Shown piece by piece: positions 10,700 to 21,240 of a DNA stretch of 64,000 nucleotides. A program made the position numbers and the translations under genes. Positions within the stretch are counted from its first letter, which is position 1; every line of letters starts with the position of its first letter. Origin of the DNA: Todiramphus chloris collaris (Eukaryota; Chordata; Aves; Coraciiformes; Alcedinidae); the NCBI GenBank assembly GCA_025345505.1, contig JANVCC010000018.1:8400998-8464997 (forward strand), written 5' to 3'. Below the pieces are notes generated by a model that was not told the DNA's origin, did no database searches, and saw only the letters and a list, made by a program, of their open reading frames with translations.

Positions 10700-13600
10700 G
10701 AGTGTTACAATGTTCTAAAAGGAAAATGATCTAAGATATAAGAAAACACACAGACCCTCAGTCAGTACCACATCACAGTCCTACTGGCAGCTGGAGGTTC
10801 CTCATAGTCATAGACAAAAGGAGTACCACACCACACCACTTACTTTCTCTGTACACCACCATAGTCCTACCAGCAGCTGGAAGTTCTAGTCACAATAAAT
10901 CTACCTGGAATAACTGAAAAGATATTAAAATGTTAGTTTGTCTCTACAAGAAAGTGTGATTGCAATCAGGGAGCATACCATTGCTGTATAGATTTTAGGG
11001 TATAAAGCTCTTGTGCAGTATCAGTCGAAAAGCACAGATTCCAGAAAAACGGTGCAGCCCATGGAAACCAAATAGTAGCTTGAAGAAAGGGGCATTGTCC
11101 AAAAGGTCACTCATGATTAAGGACATCCTGTGCTGAAGAAAGAGACAGCAACAGGTCCAGTGAGAGCTCTGGCCTTAGCTAATGCTTTATAAATATGCGG
11201 ATGTAATGGGAGAAGGAAAAGTTTTCTTAATCCAGACTTTTCCCCATATTCAGTACATGCACAGACCTCACATTGTGTCTTGACCTTCACTGTTCTAAAA
11301 CACTTGAACTACATTACTTTTGGCAGCTCTGCAGTAGGGTCAGAAACCTTCAACAAGAGCCAGTAACAAAGATCTCAGGTGCAATAACATCTTAAATCAG
11401 CACAGCTGCTGGTATGGCATATGTGAGTCACAGGCCCAAGTGGATGAGCATAAAAACCTAAAGGTTACATCTATATTAGTAAACCAGTGTCAGGGCCACC
11501 AAGCCATCTGAAACAATCTGATTGCACCCATAATCTTAAATTCTCTTAACCTCTAGAACAAGACATCCTCCTGCATGTTGCCTACTGGCAATGGTTCCTG
11601 GCCCGTGCTAACTCACAAACCATACCTAGGAACAGTTTGGGAGGTTGCTAGTTGATCTGGGCCAAAATCACACCAAGGACTATTCTAATGGAGTAGCCTG
11701 GATAAGTAAGTTCCAGGGCCTGTGCCCATGCCTTGACACTGTTTAATTTACCAGGATACATGTATCCATAGTTTTCCAAATGTGTCACTAATCCATCTGC
11801 TGTCCCTGAACATTTTGGTCTACGAATTTAGGTATTTAAAACATATGCAGCCTGACAGTACCTCTTTACACACTCATAATCGGTGTGTTGGCTTGCTGGG
11901 TCCAAGCTTTCCTCCATAAATATACGTTTTTTGATGACTGCAAATGAATACATCTCTACTTGGAATAAAACCCCCCCTGTTTGGTCAAGCCAAGCATACT
12001 TTCAGAACTGAAACAGTCTGGAATGCACATCTGGAATGTGCAATGGCGTTAAGGGATCCTGAATACCAGAAGAGCAACAAATTGGGTTTCTGGAGCACAG
12101 CATTTGCTATATTTCTTGCACAGGCTTTGATTTTCTCTGGTTGTCAGGCCTTTATGGTCAGTGTTCTGGTGTGAACTATCTTGGTGCTTTTAACCCTTCA
12201 GGTGTTGGTAGAATTCAGTAAGGTCTCTGGTTCTGGTCCCACAAATATATGCCAAAGGTAGACTCCCTGTACCACACCTCTTCTGGAAAAGTGAGGTCTT
12301 TCCTCCAACCACCCTAAATGCAAAAACAATCTTAGAAAGCTCTAAAAATGTACTCCCAAGAAGGCTGCAGATGTGCAGACCTACTCAGACACCAGGCAGA
12401 CATTTTAGGCTCCTACCACAGCCCTTAGAAAGCACACAAGGTCATACACCACACGGTCCCTCCTGTAACTGCAATTCTTGCCCAAGCAAAAGAGGAAATA
12501 TGTCTCCACATCCTCTCAACTCCCAGCATGTTTTCCGTGCTCCCTTCCTCATCCTAGAGAGCAGGAAGAGTTTGGCTTGCAGGCTAGTGAGGGTCCTGAG
12601 GGCAGATAATGTTGTGATGCTTAAACTTCCTCCTTCCCTACCTTAACATCACAAGTACTGAGGGAAGTTATACCACCAGGATTAATCTTTTTAAGGACCC
12701 AAGGGGACTCTTGCTGGCCCTAAAAACTCATATATATATGATCACAATAAAAAAAAAAAAAATTAATCCTCTGACCCTCAAAATTTTCCATATAATCAAA
12801 ACACGGAAGTGTTTTGCCCCAAGACTTTTGCATTTACTGCTAAAATCACTACTGATTTGAGCACTGTTCTACCCCTCCCTACTTCTACCTTTCCCTTGAA
12901 GAAAAGCATGGAGGGTTTATAACTTAGGGACAGTAAATGCAGAAACCTGAAAATCTGCAAAACAAGCCCAAAACATAACTTTCCCCTTTAAGTTGTTGGC
13001 TGCTTCTTTGCTTTAACCTGCTTTCCTTCCAAATGCAACATGTTTTTTTGGAACATTAACACGCAACATGCTATGTTATGATTTAGTTAGTTCATTCTTA
13101 CTATAGATCCCTAAGCAGATCTTGGTTCTTTATATATAAAAAAAATCACCTTTTGTATAAAAGCCATGAGCCACAGATCACTCTCCACCTCCCCGCAAGC
13201 AAGTTTCATGAGCAGGAAGATTCTACTAATTTAAAAAGGTTTCTTCCCAGTTGTTTTGACAATGATTATTTTCAATGTGGTGTCAATAAATCCGTTCATA
13301 AGTGGAGCACTTTTGGCTTGAATAAACAAGAAAAATGTCAGAAATAACCTTTCTCCTGTATATGTTCCAATAAAAAGGGTCATGTTATACTCAATAGTAA
13401 TTATGAGGTGACCCTATAAATTATTGTCCAGTGATTCATGTTATTCTATAGACTTTAGGTCATACACTTCACTTCAAGCTGAAAGTGCTGCAAAGGATAT
13501 ATTGGGCTCTGGAGGAAGGAGGGAAAGAATATAGTGTACACTCCATATTGGTATCGTGGGAGACCTGGCTGTGAGAAAGCACTTTCCAGCAAAATATGCT

Positions 13601-13800
13601 GAAATTACTGCAATGAACCTGAGCTGAAGAAGCAACTGGAGTGGACATTTCCCTGCTGATTTGAGAGAGGGAGGTCCTCAGCCTGTCAGCAGAAGCAATG
13701 ACTAGAATTCAATCTCCATAAATTCTTTGTTCAGCGCTAGACAGAAGATTAAGTGTTATAATATTAACATAGTTTTGCTTTACAACAAAATTTATGATGA
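10700..13800. other. Non-coding DNA, unassigned
   Basis: No gene is recognised. Parts of 10.9-12.0 kb have an LTR-like feel (GCTTTATAAATATG near 11186; CATAAATATACG near 11916), but I could not match ends or a family. An A14 run lies at 12749-12762 just after a short TA run. Frames of 76 to 91 codons are not convincing. Confidence 0.45.
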
Positions 13801-13822
13801 TGTGACGCTGTATAATAAGAAT

Positions 13823-13830
13823 TGACGTCA
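13823..13830. promoter_or_regulatory. Perfect CRE-type palindrome TGACGTCA
   Basis: A full 8-bp CREB/ATF consensus palindrome lies in an AT-rich, CpG-poor setting. A related half site (TGTGACGCTG) lies about 20 bp upstream at 13801. Full CRE sites are uncommon in such DNA because the central CpG decays. This is only a motif match; no promoter context is visible. Confidence 0.25.
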
Positions 13831-16800
13831 TTTGCTCATAAAATTTTCTTCAGTATACCTGAAAACGCTTTCCCTAGGAGGAAATAGACCTTAGAAGTGA
13901 GAAACAGGCATGAGCAACTAAGACTGAACTAAGTGTCCCACAGTCACTTAGAAGCCCAGAAATCCAGCTGGGACTGTGTGGGCCAAGGCACATACTGTAG
14001 CCTTTTGATTTCCTGAGCCACTTTTTTTGGTATCTCTTAGAGGATTCCTGAAGCAACAGAGACAACCTCTTTCTACACAGTTGACAAAAATCCCAAACTT
14101 ACCTCTTTGAGAGTCAAAGCTGTCAGGAGAAGGAAGGAAACCCTTCACTAAACTGGGAAATCTAGTTTAACCACACTAATTTGTTTGCTTTTAGAGATTC
14201 CTGATTCTGTGTGTTGTCTTTGCTTTAAATCAACAGCAGAAAGAAACATTTTGTTCCAGGAAAATGCTTCCCTGTTACTGAAGATGAGCAGGTACCGCCA
14301 CAACTACGAAGCACAACCAAGCATCCCTTTGCCTCCCCAACTCATGACATTGAAAACAAGCTTTTTTTTCTTTGTTAGTCCTGGCCCATCCAATCTGTGG
14401 GCTTCCCAGACACTGCTGCAATGATTTGTCTGTGAATTGGCTGAATGGCTCTGGCAGGATCATTTCATCCCAGCTGGTATCTTCCTGTCTGTCTCACACC
14501 TCATATCACATTATCAATTTTCTGTTGTCAAGGAAAGGCTGAGAAGTCCTCCTGAGGATGGCAGCTGAGGTGGGCTGCCCTATATGGAGTAGTTCATCCA
14601 ATCTAACCCTGCATCCCACCCACAGTTTGCAGAGCTCAGGACATATGACCTGTAGCATCTTCCCTGCAACAGCATCCCACTCTCAGGGTTTTCCCAGACA
14701 ACTACCAGCAGGAAGGTGCATGTGCTTTATAGCTCATATACACAAAGGGTGATACATCCCCTTTTGGGTGGGTTAAGGGCACAAACTCACATTATCTTTA
14801 CTGCACACATGCCCACATTGCTCACTGCATGATGATGGAGGAATGGAAATAGATCATGTTCAAGTACTTCCAGAGGACCCATTAGAACAAGTTGTTGGGC
14901 ACCAGTGCCCTGTGACATGGAAGCGCTTTTGCAGTTTCTGGAGGATTGTCCTTTCCACTCTGTTTTTTTCAACAGCATTTTCTGCCAATCCACTTACAAG
15001 ACTATCTGAGATTTCTTTCCTGTGCTCATCTCCACTTACTGTGCAGAAGGCAATGAACAAAGGACTTTTGCCTCTGTATTGGCAGAGCTCTCAGCAGGCT
15101 GCAGGATGCATCATGGTTAGTGGCTGATCTCCAGAAAGAAGTCACTATGCTACTGTAATAGTATTGCTTATATCCCAGTGTTATAGTGTGGAATACAAGG
15201 TGAGGAGAAACATGAAGTAATATCTTTATAATGAGGACTGTCCTTTGCTGTGTAAAATGAATTATCACTTCCAGAGAGATTTACTTTTCCCTCTTCAGAA
15301 GGTCAAGGAGTTTAGGGCAGGTGTGAGAACTGCTTCACAAAACAGCTGAAGGTTTATATAGTGCACCTTTTAGTGGGTGGTCCCACCAAATACTTTTGCA
15401 TGACACCTTCAAGTTGGCCCTAATATGATTTCCAAAACAAGGTCAAGCGAATGCATTGGAAACTACTGCTGCCATCATTCAAGGAGAAAACAGCATCAAA
15501 ACATTAAAACTGTGGAGTAAAATGTACCATATGTTCCTGCCGCAACCACATCCAGCTTTACCTCTGCAGCTTAATTAGTCCAGAAGATCCAGGCAGCACG
15601 CAAAACGCCTTGGCCGAAATGCACCGGTCAGTCAGATGATGGCACTACAGACCCAGCTCCATCAGCTGCCTTCTGCGCTCATTAAAACGTCTGCTTGGCC
15701 CTTCATTATTCTGGTTTCATTCTCCATCTCAGTTTTCCCCTGGTTACCTGGTTGGAAACTGTACCCCCTGATAATTCATACGCTCGCGCAGACAGCCCAT
15801 GGCAAACGTTGCTAAGAGAGGGACTGCCACCTGTTAAGAATCCATGGTTTGGGGATGCAGTGAAGTGTGCTCCTTTCCCACACTAGTATTTTAAAAGGTT
15901 ATAGATCATGTGTGCATAATAGGCAGAACATTAGGTCACTTGTCTCACTTACAACAATAATCCATTTTGATATGGGTCAGGTTGACACAAAGGGTCCACC
16001 CATACCAGATCTATTGACGAAACTGATCCCTTTCCCCCAAACTAATGAAATTTTCAACTAATGGGTACTTAAGTTAATAAAGTGTGCCACACATCTGCTA
16101 GAAGCCATTTGTAAAATAAAGCACTGGAGTTCAATTTTGAGATCATTGACATAATGTTTGAGTGGCATCCCACAGGGACCCAGCATGGCACCAAATTAAG
16201 GAGAGTAACACAATAAATGTGTGAGAAATAACGTTAGTATATAAACAGTAAGTAGGAGCTCCTCTTTCTTTAAAGGAAGCGTAATACTACTTGGGGTTCA
16301 TACCATCACTAATGAATTGAATGGGACAAATCCTGATCTCACAGCCAATGAGCATTTGCACAATGACTTCAATAGGACCAGGATTTAACCTGGGGAATTA
16401 TTTTGACGGAAATTGGCAACAAGCTGGTTCTTATATCTAAAAAGTATCTTTTCACTGAACTTGTGCATGGCTAAAATTCTCCAGTCCACTCTACTTTGTC
16501 CTTCCTTTTGTGGAGGAAATTGAAGGGGAAAAACATTTCAGCAGAGCCTGAGAGATTTATTTTTTAATTCCTGAAGTTGCCTAACTTGATGCAATTCAAG
16601 CTAGATGTCTCTTAGCAGTAACAAAGCTCTCCTTTTCTACAGCCCGTTGAGATTAGACGCAGGAGTCATTCTAGAATACCAGCTGAATTTTAGTAGTCCA
16701 CTTTCCTCTGACACTCGCTGCAAACCAAGGAGCAGCCTGGAATATCAGTGACTGTTTTATTATCTCCAGTTGCATTGCTTTTTTTATAACAGGTACTGTT

Positions 16801-18360
16801 CAAAATTTGCATTATTGTAGTTGGCCAATGTTTTTTCATGAAAAACATTTTCCATTTTAAAAAGACATTGAAAAATGGAAAACAAGAAAGTTTTGACAAT
16901 ATTAATAATATACTTTCTTTTTAATAAGGCAAACCAAATATCTTTTAAAAATCAACAGATTTCTTTTGAACAAAGAAAATTTATCTTGCTTTTTGTAGTA
17001 CTTCTGTCATATTTTGAAGAGGAAAAATAGAAAAATTGCTGCATTAGTAAAAATAAAATTTTAATTCAAAACCAGTGAGAAGGAGTTACAGTTCTATTTA
17101 CTAGCTACTCTATCAGAGTTTATGCAGAGGACAGATATGTTTGGTTTATAAGCAAGATCTTTAAATCTCCACATTAACATATTCCTAAAGCATTTTTTCA
17201 GAGAAATAGGCATATGCCAGATGATGTGAAAAATTTATACTGAAGAATCAGCAGAGTTTATACCTTGACTTTGCCACAGATGGATATTTGCTGTCCCATT
17301 GCAGATGGGATGAAACCTGGTCATAGACCAGGCTCCAGGCCTTCCTTTGCTCTGCAGATCCCACAGTACAACCCTTCAAAACACTGTTAGACTGAGATTG
17401 CATTTACAACAAACAATGGAAATGATTCAATGTATATTTTTCCTAAAAAGCTCCACCACTTTTAACCTGCTTCATTCATTCAGGATGTAGAATAACATTG
17501 TTAAACACACTTCTTTCCCTCTTTTCAATCAGTTGTTCTCTGTTTCAGCTTTTAGCTTTGGAAAACAGGAAACAAACATCCACCCAAGTTCTTGGGCTGA
17601 GCCTAAATCTGGCCTTAATCTAAATGTGGTTGAAGTCCCCTTAACCACCCTGTGCTGGCACACGTTCCCTCTCATCTCTCAGCACATACATATGCTGTTC
17701 CAAGAATAATGTTTCTCAAAATATTTCTAAGCTTTCAACACTGAGTCCAATTGTCTTTTACGGTACGTATACGGGGCAGGGGGGATGTGCAGAGGAAGAG
17801 CCCACTCGAACACCACTGCTGCGAGGCTGTTTTTCCCAAGCTGGTTCACTCCAGGATACATTCATGAAATAATGCCATTTCCCAAAGCAGACCACTTCTG
17901 TATTCGTCGTCTTGTACCATGCAAATACAGGAGTCTCCTGAGCAAATGCAGTGGGTTTTGTACCACATCCAGCTTTCTACAATAAGAATAATTTGGCCTG
18001 AGTGGACTTGGGTGTCTGCTGTGTCTGCCATAGCTGCCCACCGCTAAGCATATGGGTGTGTGAACACAGAATGACATTCAGCTTTGGTCACAGCAATGTC
18101 CACGCTCTCTTGGGTGACTCAGCTGCCAGCCTCACCTGTTTCATCCTGCTGCCAAATATCACCCTATGGCTTCACCTCTCCAGGTTTCAGTGGCTGTCAG
18201 TGCAAAGTGATAAAAACTTGTTTTACTGAACCCCTCAGCAGCTGAATTTGGTAGCTCTGAGCCATCTGGCTCTGTCATCTTGAACACTGAGGGATGTTAC
18301 AGAGTGCTGAAGCTGGAAGTACAACAGAGGCCATGTTGCAGCAACTTTGTGCCCCAGGTC
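13831..18360. other. Non-coding unique DNA
   Basis: No gene or named repeat is recognised. Sub-regions of note are a more GC-rich, CpG-bearing patch at about 15575-15800 and two adjacent AT-rich palindromes at 16832-16882, both described as findings. Frames of 60 to 94 codons at 14.2-15.3 kb lie on both strands and show no known domain. Confidence 0.5.
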
Positions 18361-18379
18361 CAACCAGTGGTGGGCCTAA

Positions 18380-19015
18380 GTATGTATTCCCAGTGGGCAC
18401 ACACGCACAAATGTGTACAGACACGCTCAACACACAAAGTCAAACAGTTTCCCCTCTGGGCGATCAGAATGAAGGTCTGTTGATAGAAAATATGTGTGTA
18501 TGCACAAATGTACAATGCATATCTGTTCATCAGATGGGCTCAGTCACTGACTCAGCCTCGTAGCTGCCTGTGACCTCAGTCTCCTCAGTTGCTGGCACCT
18601 GGACATATAAGTCCTCCAGGCAGCAGCCCCACTCCAGCAGTTGGTACAGGCCATCTCACAAACGCACACGTGAGCACAAACACACACATGCATGCAAACG
18701 CATTCATATAGAGCTCTGCAGCAGCTGGACAGGACTCCCCTGGCCCCTCCAGTAGCCAGCTCACCCATGGTGTCACTCCCAGAGATCCACAGCACCCCAA
18801 CTCTCTAGCCATTTCATCTACTCGACAGCTATTCCAGCCGGATCTGCAACAGCAATTGCACGCCCGCACTGACTGGGGTTGCTGGCACTATGAACCCATA
18901 GATCAGCTGACCAACAGTTTGACTCCAGGTGCTGGCACTCAGAACCCATGCACACCAAATGGGAAGTCCCTCACCCAGGACAACATTTAGAAATGGAATT
19001 TAATGAGAAGCCAGG
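18380..19015. repeat. CA-rich block with repeated TGCTGGCAC units
   Basis: Two degenerate CA-rich tracts (about 18397-18440 and 18657-18705) alternate with a GC-richer unit. The words GTTGCTGGCACC (18588), GGTTGCTGGCACT (18877) and GGTGCTGGCACT (18928) recur, and the last two are followed by TATGAACCCAT or CAGAACCCATG with a spacing of about 51 bp. Downstream is a GAATTTAATGAGAAGCCAGG segment. It looks like part of a long interspersed repeat with an internal minisatellite, but I cannot name the family. The overlapping 61 to 94-codon frames on both strands are by-products of the low stop frequency in CA repeats. Confidence 0.5.
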
Positions 19016-19333
19016 ACTAAATGAACCAATCTGGTGCTAGGAGCAACCAGATGAGCGTACTGACTAGCAAACGATTTCCATGCAACTGGCTCCTTTTGAG
19101 GCTTTATCCCTCTGTTTGCCCATGCTTGTTCCTCCACAGGTCATTTATAGCCAGCAAGACTCTCCTGCTTTTCAATCTGATTAGACTAAGCCATTCTGAT
19201 ACCAGGTGAAAGCTGATGTACTTCTCCTGGATTGGAGACTTAGTTATTGGTTTGTTTGTTCTGTCTGCAGATAGATTGTCTCTCAGTTTTTCATAAGCAC
19301 ATTGGCAACTATTCCCTGCTTGGACTTACCATT

Positions 19334-19403
19334 AAAAAGAAAAGAGAGAAAAAAAAAAAAAAAGAGAATGAAAGAAAAGGAAAAATGGAAAAAAAAAAAA
19401 GAA
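19334..19403 (+). repeat. A-rich polypurine tract
   Basis: About 70 bases are almost entirely A and G, with an A15 run near 19350 and an A12 run near 19390. It is low-complexity DNA that could be the tail region of the repeat-like block upstream, or simple slippage product. Confidence 0.85.
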
Positions 19404-21062
19404 TCCAACTTGACTTGTGACTTGCTCACAGGACAAACTTTGAACTAATTTCAACACATCACTTATTTGTTGAGATATTGAGTGATTTCATGTTGTGAAA
19501 AGAGAAAAAGGAAGGAATTAAAAAAATCATGCTGATTGAAGAAATTTCCCTCCCTTTCCAAGACTGCTACTTACTCATCTCCCATTCATTGAGATCTAAG
19601 GGGAGACTGGGCTGGATTGCAGCTGTGCTAAAAGGCAGAAAGGCAGCTTTGCAGGCACGCAGGGGATAGGAAAGGACAAGGCTGGGTGAGGGAGATGGGC
19701 AGTTTTATAAGGGTTAAATGGTAGTCCTTTTGGGGCAATACTTGTGAAGCAAGGAAAAACAGCCAAGCACAGAGACCAGCAGGACAGGACAGGCAGCCAG
19801 TGTGGCTGCCTGCACTCAGTGCCATCTGTGGCTCTGGGAAGCCCTGACCTGGTAGAGGGATTGCATACTTCAGGCAAAAGGTTCCACTTTTGAGTTCCTC
19901 TTCCTACATTTTATTATGGTTCCCTTCTCCCTCCTTTTCTTCTCCCTCCCTCCAAAGAAGTTACTCCTACTCATTTAATCCCACCTTGTGACTGAATTGG
20001 TGATATTGTGGTTTAGTCTTCCTTGGGGCTCGTGCATGCGATAGGCTCAGATGTCTACCCATGTTTTGGTTGTTATGGGGTAAATCCTGGTGAAAAGATG
20101 AAATGTGTAACCTAAAGATACATACATATGTGTATATACCCACCTTTTCAGGTTTTATGTCAGAACAGCACAGTCCCCACCTGCCAGTATTTAGTTCCAT
20201 TTTTGTACCTAAAGTCTTCTGTCCTTTACCCAACTACACTTCTTCCTGTGTATTTCTGGACACCTCAGAAATGTTAAGGGCAAACAAAAATCATCTTTGG
20301 CCAAAGAGAAGAAAAGATTGTGATTATTACAACAGACATTTGTGCATTCCCTCAAAGCTTGAGTCAGCCCAGCACTAATCAGATTGGCCAGGCACTTGAC
20401 AGCCTCATTCCTGTAGAGGTAGATCTGTCTCCATACAATATCACAATCCAGTTCACATCCAGCAGATGCTGGGGGACACTGCAAATGAAATGCTGGGGGG
20501 GTAAACAGAGCCTAGCTGATTTCTGATCTGGCGATCTCACTTAGCACTTCCAGTAGTATCAAGCTATGAATGGCAATGAAAGTAACCCTGGCTGAAGTAA
20601 GTTCACATACCACGTGGCAGCTCTCATAGACAAAAGGCCCTTCTCTCTCACTCCCATTTCACATTCAGATGTCCATTGACTTTAACCGATTTATACAAGT
20701 GTATAAGTGTACAAGTGTACATTTGTACAAGTGTACAAGAGGAAGCCACCCTACAGGTTATAGTTCTGAATGCTCTACCAAAGTGTGACTTCAGCTGTTG
20801 TCTATGGGAATGAAACTGCTGTAGCTAAGGATGTGGTGGGGCTCTGCTTCACCTGGTTGGACTGATCCTGGCAACTGAGGCAATGGAAAGTAATCTTCCA
20901 TGCAGAATCAGCAGGTTAAGTTTTAGCCAAATCTTCTTGAAATTGCCAAGTAGAGCTGAATGAAAAAAAAAAATAAAATTCAAACCTTCTCTATTTCAAA
21001 TGTTTTGTTTTTGTAGTATTTCTGTCTTTTCTTTTTCTTTATTTCTCCCCATGTTTCTAATT
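19404..21062. other. Non-coding unique DNA
   Basis: No gene is recognised. The part at 19600-19870 is richer in G and C (the 93-codon frame on the minus strand there has no known domain). It includes the 8-bp minisatellite at 20694, listed separately. Confidence 0.5.
20694..20741. repeat. 8-bp minisatellite, unit TACAAGTG, six units
   Basis: Six consecutive 8-bp units can be read: TACAAGTG, TATAAGTG, TACAAGTG, TACATTTG, TACAAGTG and TACAAGAG. The junctions create several TGTACA palindromes. It is short and imperfect, so it probably changes length only slowly. Confidence 0.92.
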
Positions 21063-21240
21063 CACAGAATCATAGAATCATACAGTGGCTGGGGCTGGAA
21101 GGGACCTCTGAAGGTCACCTAGTCCAGCCCCCCTGCAGTGAACAGGGATACCCTCAACTAGACCAGGCTGCTCAGAGCCTTGTCCAACCTAACCCTGAAT
21201 ATCTCCAGGGATGGGGCCTCAACCACCTCCCTGGGTAGCC
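21063..21240 (-). repeat. CR1 LINE, 3' end fragment, antisense
   Basis: The plus strand starts with CACAGAATCATAGAATCATA (the reverse complement of the CR1 tail), then GGCTGGGGCTGGAAGGGACC, then the conserved CR1 3' UTR and the end of the ORF (ATCTCCAGGGATGGGGCCTC). It stops at CTGGGTAGCC, inside the PREVV-type region, and is followed directly by a T plus A11 run. About 178 bp, well preserved and therefore relatively young. Confidence 0.95.

Noticed and set aside
12749-12762. A14 run after a CACAATAAAA context, as the tail of a processed pseudogene
   Set aside because: The upstream sequence has no recognisable gene body and no flanking duplication was seen.
14787-15127. Cluster of frames on both strands (66 to 94 codons), as a possible pseudogene exon
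   Set aside because: No known protein family is recognised and no splice-site pattern supports an exon.
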